DNA of 19,509 nt from Irineochytrium annulatum (lineage: Eukaryota; Chytridiomycota; Chytridiomycetes; Chytridiales; Chytridiaceae): NCBI GenBank assembly GCA_027600665.1, contig JADGJL010000508.1:1-19509 (forward strand), given 5' to 3'. Of this stretch, positions 1-8,615 are shown piece by piece (position 1 is the first letter of the stretch; every line of letters starts with the position of its first letter). A program made the translations under genes and the position numbers. Under the pieces are notes generated by a model. That model saw only the letters and a list, made by a program, of their open reading frames with translations. It was not told the DNA's origin and searched no databases.

Positions 1-200
1 AAAGAGACAGGTGGGGGGGGGGGTGGTGGTGGAGGTGTTGGTGGTGGAGGTGTTGGTGGTGGAGGTGTTGGTGGTGTCCAGAAGGCGGTGGGATGCGCGG
101 GACCGCCGGTGTTACCGGAGCTGGAGTTCGGGGAGATGGGGTTGGGAATCGATTTGGGAAGGTGGGGGATCGCGGCTGCTGCTTGATCCGGGAGTGTATC
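1..200 (-). CDS. possible proline-rich exon, runs off the left edge
   Basis: On the minus strand one frame stays open from just after a TGA (201-203) to the window edge. It reads like protein: a stretch rich in Pro, Ser and Asn, then Thr-Ala-Phe-Trp, then repeated Thr-Pro-Pro-Thr-Pro-Pro-Pro-Pro units encoded by a 15-nt tandem repeat, then a run of prolines. There is no in-frame Met, so a start codon would have to lie in an upstream exon. A TATATAAA-like element sits on the minus strand near 233-240. No domain is recognised. The plus-strand frame over the same bases encodes Val/Glu/Leu repeats and looks less natural. This is an inference from frame and composition only. Confidence 0.3.
25..76. 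repeat. 15-nt tandem repeat, about 3.5 copies
   Basis: The unit GGTGGTGGAGGTGTT occurs at 25-39, 40-54 and 55-69, with a partial copy at 70-76. The copies are identical, and a run of G precedes them. A unit length that is a multiple of three fits expansion inside a coding exon, with Pro/Thr codons on the minus strand. Confidence 0.9.
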
Positions 201-2285
201 TCATGTGTTATTCCGCCTTTTTGCAACCATGTTTATATAGTGAAGGTTCTTTGTTCGCAATGTAGCGAGGGGTTCTATTTTTGGGGATAGCTCTCTACGG
301 AACTCGTATTGCCGGACACGTCCTTCTCCTTCCGCCTCTTGTTTAATTTCACCTCAGAATTCTACAACCTGTGTTAGCGAACTTTCCTCGTTTTTTTTTT
401 TAAGGCGCCCCCCAATACTTGTAGATTTCTTCTTTACACGGCGCGAATTTGACGCTTATTTTCGTCCCTATAGGACTCCCGGTCCCGACTCTTGTTGTAG
501 ATTTCCTCTCTTGTGACCAGGGCGTCCTTTCCTGTGTCTAACCTGTATCCCAGCTTGTCTCCCCCACTCTGGGTGCTGTTACTTATGTAGATCGTTATTT
601 GTTTCTATCATATTTCTAGTTGAAAGGCTGTTTCACAACTAATTTATTGTCCTGTAGCGCTTCCCTCGTTGGTTCTGCCCCGCTTTGCCACATATTAACC
701 CCCTTTGCGAGTTTTCTAATAGCCTTCCTTTGTCGTGGTCTTTTCTATTTATAGAGAGTGTTATCGGGTTAGGTTGCGAATCCGATGGTTTTTGGATTGG
801 GAAGAAAGTAGTGTATACATGTTCGACTTCAGTGTTTTTGGCTTGAAAAGGAATAAATAATCGCCTCGTTTAGTTTATACAGAGCTGAGAATGGCAGAGG
901 ATTGCAAGCCCTTACCTTCCTTAGCAGCTGCTTCGCAGCTGCTTAGCAACGCCCTCGGCGTCAAGTCGCTCTCGTGGATGGGAATATTTCGTTACGACTG
1001 GCATGGAGAATAGGATAAGCGGATTTGAGGGGCTAGGCGTCTTGTGGACAAGGCCTGTCGCTGAGGCAATGTTTTGCTGGAGGCGCCTTTTAGCTAGGCC
1101 AATGCAAGTTTGATAGAGTGAATAATCAATAGTGTTAAAACAGGTTCAAAGAAATATATAACTCCTCATGCAGCTTAGCGACAAAGTAGCTTCAACCAAT
1201 ATCAAAGCTGCAGTTCAGCCTGTGGCTTATTCTTTCATATTATCGTTAGTAGTCGGTAAGTGACGCATGAGCGAGGTTCCGACGGACATCATTATCCAGG
1301 TTGTTTATGACCACAGCGCTTACTACTCCTAGTGCACCCGGACCCTCACCCAACGCGCGGCTAAGCCAATCCGGCGCAAATGTCGTCGGTTGGCGTAATG
1401 TGGGTGGTCCCACATTAGCGGCCAGTGCCTCGCCCCTCCGCCATCGTGTCATCATTGAGGGGAAGGAATAATTTCAAATATCTCCAGCCATCGGGCGATG
1501 CGCGATACTGCGTTTTAAAGTCATGCCCCGTCGATCTGTCAAACACTCAACCGGGAACGAGATGTACGCGACAGAACTAGTCCGTCTCCGTACGCGGGAA
1601 TTTGGAAGCCTGGGGCCATCCCAATCGCTCCGGCTTGTCCTGCGACCTCCTCTTACCGCCGATGCACCCACACGACTCCCAGCACCGGCCCGACCGTCCC
1701 CCCCGATTTTATCCCGATGGGGACATTCCAGCGATCTCAATGCGAGGGTTCGATCCGTGTACGCGTCCCTCGGGCGCTATGATCAGACTGCCGGCCACCC
1801 AAAATCGCGTTAATCTCAGGAAGATCAACGACCGTGATATGGCATGTCGTTAGCACTGATTTCACCGGCCATAAGGCCCTCTTCGACTCCGCGATCTCGT
1901 CAACTTGTCACGAATCCCGAACGGCGCGTGCATCCCCGGGCTGCGCTGTCGTCCTGCGTATGTCCATCAGGCGGGCCATCATGTCCACCTTGCGTCCAAT
2001 GGGCAGACCGATGCGTGACCAGGGGCAGTCCCGTGAACCCCTCCGGGCTTGACATGCGCTACAGCTTGTCCTCCTCACGGTTACGGTTGAGCACAGGCCG
2101 GGCGGGATCCAAACGAAGGGCCGCCTGTCCTCGTACACGCGGCAGCTAGTGCAATCTCATTGCCCTGTAGCTCGGAACCTTCATAATCCGCGTCCACGGC
2201 TTCGAGGTTCCAGGTTGGTGGTCTGTTGACGGCTGTTAGCTCCCAGTTGAATGACGTCTTCCGTCTCATCGGAGGGTGGAGCGAT
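201..2285. other. gene-poor stretch, no supported gene
   Basis: From 201 to about 1240 the sequence is comparatively rich in A and T, has many stop codons in all frames, and contains no ORF of note. From about 1240 to 2285 it becomes GC-rich, and several overlapping short ORFs appear on both strands. None shows a recognisable motif or a dominant frame, and they shadow one another. I see no tRNA, rRNA or transposase signature. It probably includes the distal promoter of the downstream dehydrogenase gene. Confidence 0.5.
923..943. repeat. perfect 9-bp inverted repeat (hairpin)
   Basis: AGCAGCTGC (923-931) and its exact reverse complement GCAGCTGCT (935-943) flank a TTC loop. It lies in an otherwise featureless stretch with no gene within several hundred bases. 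Its function is unknown; it could be a structured RNA element or chance. Confidence 0.6.
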
Positions 2286-2359
2286 CCGCCCGGTCGTCCC
2301 ACGCGTCCGCTCGGTCGCCCCACGCTCCGCCCGATCGCCCCACCCCGTCCGCCCGTCGG
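2286..2359 (+). repeat. imperfect ~21-nt repeats in the promoter region of the ACAD gene
   Basis: Three full units and one partial unit start at 2286, 2307, 2327 and 2349. Each begins CCGCYCG and continues RTCGYCCCAC. They lie about 140-210 nt upstream of the dehydrogenase start codon, and the first unit ends in ACGCGT (2301-2306). The frame of the downstream gene is open through this region from 2251, but the position and C-rich composition fit promoter or 5' UTR better than coding sequence. Confidence 0.55.
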
Positions 2360-2496
2360 CCCTGCTCGTGCCGGCGTCGTCTTTTAAACAACCTGTTCCC
2401 GTGTTGATCGGGTGTCCATTTAGCCGCGTCCCAGCCGCCCGCCCATCACCACTCACGCATCCTCCCTCGTCCAGCACCGTGCGTCCTCTCGCAACG

Positions 2497-4827
2497 ATGC
2501 TCTCGACCGCCTCCCTCCGTTCCCTCCCGACCTACACCCTCTCCGATCTCGCGAAACACAACACAGAGAGCGACGCATGGATTGCCGTTGAGGGAAAGGT
2601 TGGTTTGTTGCTGCTGGAGCGCGCGAGGACTCCGCCGTCTAAATCGCGCGCAGGTCTACAACATCACGCCCTTCCTGGACGCGCACCCGGGCGGAAAGAG
2701 AATCCTGTTGACGGTGCTGGGGAAGGACGCGACAAAGGAGTTCAAGAGGCATCACAACAGCGCAGCCGTGTTTGGGAAATATGATAAGAAGATGGTTGTC
2801 GGCCTGGTTAAGGGGCAGGAGGATGCGTTGGTGGATGAGGAGGTAATGATAGACAGGCTTGCGTTTGTGTGATGACTGATAGTTACAAGGTCAAATGGCC
2901 GAAGGAAAACAAGGAGTTCGGCGACATGGTCGCGTTCGGGGACCCGGCGTGGTACCAAGGTTGGAAGTGAGTGCTGTCCTCATAACAAGACTAGGTGGTC
3001 GATTGTATTAACATGTTCCCTCAAACTCATTAAGATCCCCCTATTACAACGACACGCATGCGCGCCTCCGCTCCTGGATTCGCAAGATCGTCGACACCGA
3101 GCTCATCCCTTTCGCGGAACAGTGGGAGGCTGAGGGATCTGTGCCACCGGAGGTATACAGGAGGTTCGGGGAGATCGGCTTTCTGAGCGGGATTACGGGA
3201 TCGAAAGGGTGGCCGGATTATGCGCCCAATGAACCTCCGTGTGGGATTAAGAGGGGGGAGTGGGATGCTTTCCATGAGGTTTGTATTTGAATAGCTGGAG
3301 AGATGCGTATTAGCTGGAGCGGGTAGTCCGACTCATTCTTGGCCCGCGAAGCGTAAAGCCAATCCTCTCCCAACTTCCTGCGAGAGCTGCCTTGTGCTTC
3401 CTGCCGCCACGTTATAACGTGCCTTTCGAACCATTACACCTTGCCTCCTGACCTCGCCCAAAACTGACACCTCCTCAGCTGGTCCTCGGCGACGAGCTAA
3501 ACCGCACCGGCGCGACCGGCATTAATTCCGCCATCACCCTCGGCCCCTCCATCGCTTTGCCCCCCGTCATCCACTTCGGCCCTCCCGAGATGCAGCAACG
3601 CGTCATCGGCCCCGTCCTCCGCGGCGAGAAATCGATTGCCCTCGCCATCACCGAGCCGTTCGCCGGATCCGACGTCGCCAACATAACCACCACGGCCGTC
3701 CTCGACGAGCGCGCGGGCGTATTCGTTGTGAATGGAGAGAAGAAGTGGATCACTAATGGCGTTTGGGCGGACTTTTTTGTGGTGGCCGTGCGGACGGGTG
3801 GGAAGGGGATGGGCGGTATTTCGCTGCTGTTGGTAGAGAAGGGGATGGCAGGATTCGAGACGAGGCCTATTAAATGTCAGGGGAATACCGGGTCGGGCAC
3901 GGCCTTCTTGACGTTCGAGAATGTCAAGGTGCCGGTGGGGAATCTCATTGGGAAGGTGAACAAGGGGTTCAGGTGTATTGTTCGTGAGTATTTTTGTAAT
4001 CAAGGAAGTCTTGTGCACTAATGATTTTCTTTGCGCTATAGAAAACTTCAACGTAAGCAGATTTCTCTAGATTTCCGCCTGTTACGCGAACTGAATCTGC
4101 TTTCATAGCATGAGCGCCTCGGCATCTGCACTTCCGCCATCCGTTTCGCCCGCGTCTGCTACGAGGAGGCCATGAAGCACGGTATCCTTATCTACCTCTA
4201 CCCATCACTCCCCATTCGCTTGTCAGTAACCCCCTTCTCTCGTTGAATAGCGAATCAGCGTCGCACCTTCGGCCAGCTCCTCTTCGGCCATGGCGTGATC
4301 CGAAACAAGCTCGCCAACATGGCCCACAGGATTGAGGCCGCACACGCGTGGCAGGAGTTCCTGATCTATCAACTGCAGCACGCGAACGCCGAGGAGGTAT
4401 GCGGAGTTTGTGGTGTGGTCGTGCTCGTTGAGGTATGACGGGTGATATATTTGCAGGCGGCGTTGAAGTTCGGCGGCCCGATCGCGCTCCTGAAGGCGCA
4501 TACGACCCAGCTCGTCGAGTTTTGCGCAAGGGAGGCGAGCCAAATTTTGGGCGGGATCGCTTACACTAGGGTATACTGCCACTTTTATTTCTGTGTCGAT
4601 GTTCATCGCTGATGGTACAACTAGGGAGGCAAGGGCGGCGTCGTTGAGCGGATCTACAGGGAGGTCAGGGGATTCGCGATCCCCGGTGGATCGGAGGAGA
4701 TTATGCTGGACCTGGGGATTCGGCAGGTGCGAATAATAGTCTACTAATGCTGCCGAAGAATGTTTTGCTGACTGATATATCCATGCAGGCGCTCAAAGTA
4801 TCTGAGTTGATGGGTGCAAAACTCTGA
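2497..4827 (+). CDS. cytochrome b5 / acyl-CoA dehydrogenase fusion protein
   Basis: Eleven exons can be joined without a frame break: 2497-2598, 2654-2842, 2890-2966, 3035-3278, 3479-3983, 4042-4052, 4109-4181, 4251-4396, 4457-4570, 4625-4726 and 4789-4827, giving 533 aa. Residues about 12-90 form a cytochrome b5 haem domain with the DAHPGG ligand motif (His45) and a second His at 67/68. From about residue 125 there is an acyl-CoA dehydrogenase fold, including the flavin-site signature ITEPFAGSD (262-269). The family oxidises acyl-CoA to enoyl-CoA with FAD. Here the haem domain could take electrons or tether substrate redox to it, which is inference. At the MCAD-type base position the sequence is IPGGSEE (Pro instead of Glu). 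Glu378 in NFNHERL sits where long-chain and isovaleryl enzymes carry their base. The start was chosen at the ATG at 2497, which opens directly into the b5 domain. The third acceptor (AAG, 2887-2889) is atypical. No organelle signal is obvious. Confidence 0.92.
4042..4052 (+). other. 11-nt microexon of the ACAD gene
   Basis: The exon AAAACTTCAAC lies between a TATAG acceptor (ending 4041) and a GTAAGC donor (from 4053). Joined to the single C left by the previous exon it encodes Gln-Asn-Phe-Asn, immediately before His-Glu-Arg-Leu in the next exon. The resulting QNFNHERLG block matches the conserved helix of this dehydrogenase family. Skipping the microexon would shift the frame. Confidence 0.85.
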
Positions 4828-5122
4828 GGTCAATTTATAGAGTAAACTCTCTTCACGTACTAGTGACAATACAGGTTTTATTTTAAGGACGTTTTTACGT
4901 TATCTCTTAACGCAATAAAGTGATTCTTCTTAGTTGGGTAACCATTTCAACGACTGTTCTTAAGCAAAACGTGATTCATAGGTGTCCTATAGTATTCGCG
5001 ATATGCATTATTACACTTTTGCCTGTGTAGCTGGGTACAGATAATATCAGCAACGCCGATTTTACAATAACTACAAAATGCAGCAACACCTCTATGGGGA
5101 ATTTTAACAAAGGAAGTCGTTG

Positions 5123-5311
5123 CTACACTGTACTTGCAGGAGTGACGATGGAATATATTTCTGCACCTGCAAAAACCAAGTTGCGCAAGTCGGAGTGGAC
5201 GACGCCGATGAGTTCCCTCGAGTGGCCATCCCCATCCGCCCAACCCGCGTCGCTCGCTATCATCGTCCTCACCGCGTCCGGATGAGACAAAATACGTGTG
5301 GTCTCCAGCAT
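5123..5311 (-). CDS. small ORF of unknown status
   Basis: This is a 62-codon ATG-initiated ORF in an otherwise empty intergenic stretch. The first two thirds use mainly G/C-ending codons, as the real genes here do. The protein begins Met-Leu-Glu-Thr-Thr-Arg-Ile-Leu and contains no motif I recognise, no signal peptide and no membrane segment. It may be a genuine small gene, a decayed exon, or chance. A GCAG|GTGCAG junction inside it could be a splice donor. Confidence 0.25.
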   Translation of the reverse strand: MLETTRILSHPDAVRTMIASDAGWADGDGHSRELIGVVHSDLRNLVFAGAEIYSIVTPASTV

Positions 5312-5326
5312 TTGTGACGAACAAAG

Positions 5327-5332
5327 TTTATT
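5327..5332 (-). terminator. AATAAA polyadenylation signal
   Basis: TTTATT on the plus strand reads AATAAA on the minus strand, about 110 nt downstream of the stop of the secreted CBM19-like gene. It is the likely 3' end signal of that transcript. Confidence 0.5.
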
Positions 5333-5439
5333 TAAGCGTTAACATGAACATAAATATCGGTACGACGAACGAATGCAGAGAAATTGGAAAGCATAATGGG
5401 ACACGGAAGGCATGCAATCAGCAAGAGAAAGAAGCCGTT

Positions 5440-6186
5440 TCACTTCCTGTAGCCGTATCCATAGTCTGAGGCCGTCACGCACGGGCTCTGGTGGTACTGC
5501 AACCAAGGGTCGACGCTGCACTCGGTGCCGGCCGCGCACCTCATCTTGATCCACTCGCCGTGGTCGCATTGGTAGAAGACGGAGCTATCACCCGACGCAT
5601 CGCACTTGTAGTTTTGTCCCTTCCACGATCCGGCGGAGGTCGAGCAGTCGCCCTCGTTGCCGTAGGAGGGCGTGTAGCTGGGTTTTGAGGGCGGGTAGCT
5701 CGGCTTTGACGGCGTGTAGCTAGGCTTCAAGGGAGTGTAACTCGGCTTCGATGGCGTGTAGCTAGGTTTCAACGGAGTGTAGCTCGGTGTGTAGCTTGGG
5801 CTGGCGGGCGTGTACGAAGGCTTGGACGGGGTGTACGTCGGCTTCTTCGGCGCGTACGAGGGAGTGTAGGCGGGGTTCTTCGGGCTGTAAGCCGGCGGCT
5901 CCGGTGTGTATCCGCCGTACGTAGGGTCGTAGTCGGCCACGCACGGGCTTTGGCGGTATTGGAGCCACGGCTCTACGTCGCAGATGGTGCCCGCGGCGCA
6001 GGGCATGCGGACCCACTTGCCATGGTCGCACTGGTAAAAGACAGTCACGTCGCCTGACGCGTCGCACTTGTAGTTCTGGCCCTGGAAGGAGCCGTTCGAG
6101 GTCGAGCAGTCTGGCTCGTTGGAGTACGAGTTGGCGACAGCGACGGCCGAGATGGAGGCGACTGTAAGGAGGGTCGAGAAGAGCAT
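5440..6186 (-). CDS. secreted protein with two CBM19-like cysteine modules
   Basis: A single exon of 248 aa. I chose the Met at 6186 because it opens a clean signal peptide (about residues 1-18, Leu/Ala/Val-rich, ending AVAVA), and a TATA-like box lies 60 nt upstream. A GTG-free reading frame extends further upstream, but that part is Gln-rich and lacks a signal. Two copies of a six-cysteine module follow, at about residues 27-82 (Cys 27, 41, 53, 63, 69, 82) and 181-236. They share the core pattern GQNYKC, FYQCDHG, W, CAAGT, C, PWLQY, QSPC. The cysteine and aromatic spacing, especially G-x-W-(V/I)-x-x-x-C-A-A-G-T-x-C, resembles carbohydrate-binding family 19 of fungal chitinases, which binds chitin. 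No catalytic domain is present. The modules are joined by a Tyr/Pro/Ser/Lys linker. A role in the cell wall or chitin surface is inferred. Confidence 0.85.
   Translation of the reverse strand: MLFSTLLTVASISAVAVANSYSNEPDCSTSNGSFQGQNYKCDASGDVTVFYQCDHGKWVRMPCAAGTICDVEPWLQYRQSPCVADYDPTYGGYTPEPPAYSPKNPAYTPSYAPKKPTYTPSKPSYTPASPSYTPSYTPLKPSYTPSKPSYTPLKPSYTPSKPSYPPSKPSYTPSYGNEGDCSTSAGSWKGQNYKCDASGDSSVFYQCDHGEWIKMRCAAGTECSVDPWLQYHQSPCVTASDYGYGYRK
5653..5928 (-). repeat. tandem-repeat linker, Ser-Tyr-Thr-Pro-Ser-Lys-Pro units
   Basis: Inside the CBM19-like gene, 21-nt units encode variants of Ser-Tyr-Thr-Pro-(Ser/Leu)-Lys-Pro. Neighbouring pairs form a 42-nt higher-order period in which SYTPSKP alternates with SYTPLKP. 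The region separates the two cysteine modules and is probably extended and O-glycosylated. Such repeats often vary in copy number between strains. Confidence 0.85.
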
Positions 6187-6245
6187 TGTTGGATGGTTTG
6201 ACTGTTGCTGTTGTTGATGATAATTCCGAGGATGCACTACAGTGC

Positions 6246-6252
6246 TTAAATA
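6246..6252 (-). promoter_or_regulatory. TATA-like box of the secreted CBM19-like gene
   Basis: The minus strand reads TATTTAA about 60 nt upstream of the start codon at 6186, a usual spacing for a fungal TATA element with a short leader. Confidence 0.5.
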
Positions 6253-6273
6253 TGCCGATGTTGTCAAACCTTT

Positions 6274-6302
6274 CTTCACTTCCACTTCACTTCCACTTCA
6301 CC
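6274..6302. repeat. 11-nt tandem repeat upstream of the secreted CBM19-like gene
   Basis: CTTCACTTCCA occurs at 6274-6284 and 6285-6295, with a partial copy to 6302. It lies about 25 nt beyond the TATA-like box. On the minus strand it reads as TGGAAGTGAAG units and could be an upstream activating element. Confidence 0.6.
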
Positions 6303-6891
6303 GCCACGGCATGCCTCACCCGAGCCTTCTTTCCAGCTAATGCTCCCAACAAACGCCCAAAGACTCGCGAGTACGGTTACGTTCTTCGCGGTCCTTCTGG
6401 CATGTGTGCTGTTTAACAGGCGCAAAATGTGACGGTCGCCTGATCCTGGAACTAGCACGCTTCCTCGTTCAAAAAAACCACCGACTTCGTAGCAATTCAT
6501 CCGTTGCACGGGACTGGAAAGAAAGCGCTTGACGACCGCCATCGGCACATCCACGAACGCCAGACACTGGTTCAGGTCGAGGCGATCACTAGCGATGCGA
6601 GCCATGTGCCGAGGTTGGGCTGCAGGTGCTGGAGCTTGCAGAGGTCAAGCAATGGGCATTTACGAGGCAACGCACTCGAGGCTCAGGGAGAGCGGGCTAC
6701 GGCGACAGGGGCGGATGCGATCGTCGAAATCTCAATGCTTCAGGGACTTATCGGAGTGGCAAAATCCTGAACTTTTCAAAGCAACGACTGGCGGCGAGTT
6801 GGCTTGCACAAGTTGATGAGAAGATTGAGAACGCAGGTGGACGATGACAGCCTTGAAGGTCTGTCAACTCCGCCCTCCACGTCACCATCCT
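6303..6891. other. intergenic stretch between divergent genes
   Basis: This separates the CBM19-like gene (minus) from the nucleoredoxin-like gene (plus), so both promoters should lie here. Several short ORFs overlap in all frames with no dominant one and no recognisable product. Confidence 0.45.
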
Positions 6892-8042
6892 ATGCCAGAC
6901 ACATCCAACTTGCTAGGCCCCGTCCTCCGGTCAGCAGCGGGTCACGACGTCAGCACCGCTGATTCCCTGGCCGACAAGGAAGTGGTTGCTCTGTACTTCT
7001 CGGCCAGGTGGTGTCCGCCATGCCGTAAGCCCTTTGCAAAACGTTCGTACCCGTTCTGAAGCAGGGTTTCTCTACACAGGGCAGTTCACACCTGTCCTCT
7101 CCAAGTTCTACAACGACATGAAGGCCAAGGGGAAGAGCCTGGAGATTGTGTACATCTCGGCTGACAGGGACCTGGCCGCCTTCCATGATTATCACGGCAA
7201 GACGCCTTTTCTTGCACTGCCCTTCGCAGACAGGGACCGGCAGGCCGCCATCAGCCAGCAATTTGGGGTATCGTTGCCTGAAATTTACACTTCATCTTCT
7301 GCTGGCCGGATTTAAACTGCGAATTACCAGGTCTCGGGCATCCCCATGCTCATCTTCCTTGACAGTAATGGGACAGTACTGACAAGAGAAGGCCGCGCCG
7401 CCGTATCCTCTGACCCGGGCGGCCTCACCTTCCCGTACAATGGCTTCTCGCAGGAAGTTACGCCTTCGGAAAACAGCGCCCCCATGAGCATCGGCGGCGA
7501 GTCCTCCCGATCCGCAGAAGTCGCCATCCCCGTGGTACAGAATCCAGTGAATTTACTCATTGTAACATTTTCTATTTAGGACAACCGCTTCTCGTACCTG
7601 CACACCACCACCGCCGTAGACACGCGCCAGCGCAACCCGAGCCGGATTTCCATTTGCCGCGAGTGCCAGCTCCGGTACACGTGGGAGGTGAACCTTATTT
7701 TTTTGCACTTTCAATCCGCCAAGTCCTTCGACACTCTCTACCAGTCCGTCGGTCGCGTGATCGGGGACAACCACTGCAGGAGGTTCGGGTACGGTGCCAG
7801 CTTGAATGTCCGGATGGTGAGGTGTTACAGACAAGGGCACGTTTGGTGTACTGGCCGATGTAGATTTTACTCAAGCTCTTCGTTCGCGCGTGTCTGTTGC
7901 TGCGATAACGCCGGGGTAACGTGGTGGGTAAGCCGCGCGCTGGCGCTTCGTTTCTTTATCGTTCTTGCACCATCTAGTAGTTAGAAGTTCAGCGGGCGCT
8001 TTTTTTTTTTTTCCTTTTTAGCGCTGGGAAATGAAAAGGTAA
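6892..8042 (+). CDS. nucleoredoxin/tryparedoxin-like thioredoxin-fold protein with novel C-terminus
   Basis: Five exons join in frame: 6892-7024, 7080-7267, 7331-7534, 7580-7816 and 8022-8042, giving 260 aa. Residues about 5-130 form a thioredoxin-like domain of the nucleoredoxin/tryparedoxin type, with the redox motif WCPPC (Trp40, Cys41, Cys44), the following RQFTPVL helix, an EIVYISADRD strand, and the cis-Pro segment GIPMLIFLD. The family reduces protein disulphides or peroxiredoxins in the cytosol or nucleus. No signal peptide is seen. Residues about 176-260 form a second region containing an ICREC cysteine pair that I do not recognise. The last intron (7817-8021) is inferred from a GTGAGG donor, a very strong pyrimidine tract and TAG, giving a six-residue final exon. 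Without it the frame stays open to 7984 with poor composition. The third intron (7535-7579) is only 45 nt. Confidence 0.8.
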
Positions 8043-8053
8043 ATCCTTTGTAT

Positions 8054-8068
8054 TTCGTTAGCAACGAA
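8054..8068 (+). repeat. 6-bp hairpin in the 3' region of the nucleoredoxin-like gene
   Basis: TTCGTT and AACGAA flank the loop AGC just after the proposed stop codon and just before the polyadenylation signal. Confidence 0.4.
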
Positions 8069-8075
8069 GCTCGCG

Positions 8076-8081
8076 AATAAA
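8076..8081 (+). terminator. AATAAA polyadenylation signal
   Basis: AATAAA lies 34 nt after the proposed stop at 8042. This supports the short final exon rather than a stop at 7984 with a longer tail. Confidence 0.5.
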
Positions 8082-8615
8082 AGGGAGCAAAAAGGGAACG
8101 AAATGGAATTCAACCCTCCTACAGACGACCATGTAGGCCATGTAAAATCACCTGCAGACGGTGCCGGCGTTGGCCAGCACCGGCAGCCTTCGTGTTGGAG
8201 AGGAGCAGATGGAGAACGGTTGGCTAGCTACATCAGTATATAATAAGCAAGTAACTGTGCTATTTATTTGATCTATGTCGAGATACCGGATGGCTCAACA
8301 TCCAGCTCCGATATAAAGAGGCATGTAACAATGTGTGAAGTGGTAACCAAAGACAACAGCAAATGTAAGATCAAAAACCAAGAGTTCTAAACAGTATACG
8401 ATTATGTAGAGGTATGCGTGTACCACGCGAAAACCGCGGTGGATGAAAGAGGTTCATAAGTTTTGAATAACGCAGGGTTTCCGCGGAAGAGAGAAATCGG
8501 CAAGGGTAAACCAAAAACAAAAAGTAGATGGAAGGAGAAAAGGGCTGGAAAAAATAGACAGAACGAGGCTCGATAAGGGTAAACGAAAGTAAGAATGAAG
8601 ACGACCATAGACCCC
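8082..8615. other. AT-rich region between convergent genes
   Basis: No gene is seen. A TTTATT near 8262-8267 is a possible minus-strand polyadenylation signal for the membrane protein gene. Minus-strand ORFs here are rich in Phe, Ser and Leu because of a purine-rich plus strand, and they are not convincing. Confidence 0.45.

Larger units (their letters stand above)
4828..5439. other. shared 3' intergenic region of two convergent genes
   Basis: This lies between the dehydrogenase gene (plus) and the secreted cysteine-rich gene (minus), which converge. It is mostly AT-rich. Possible plus-strand polyadenylation sites are present near 4910-4920 (caataaag). Apart from one short minus-strand ORF, nothing coding is seen. 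Confidence 0.5.

Noticed and set aside
1742..1760. tRNA T-loop-like motif GGTTCGATCC
   Set aside because: The flanking bases do not form a T stem, and no acceptor, D or anticodon arm is found at the right spacing.
6740..6757. Near match of CAGGGACTTATCGGAGT to a segment at 17813-17830
   Set aside because: One mismatch in about 17 nt, with only vague similarity beyond it, is close to what chance allows in a window of this size.
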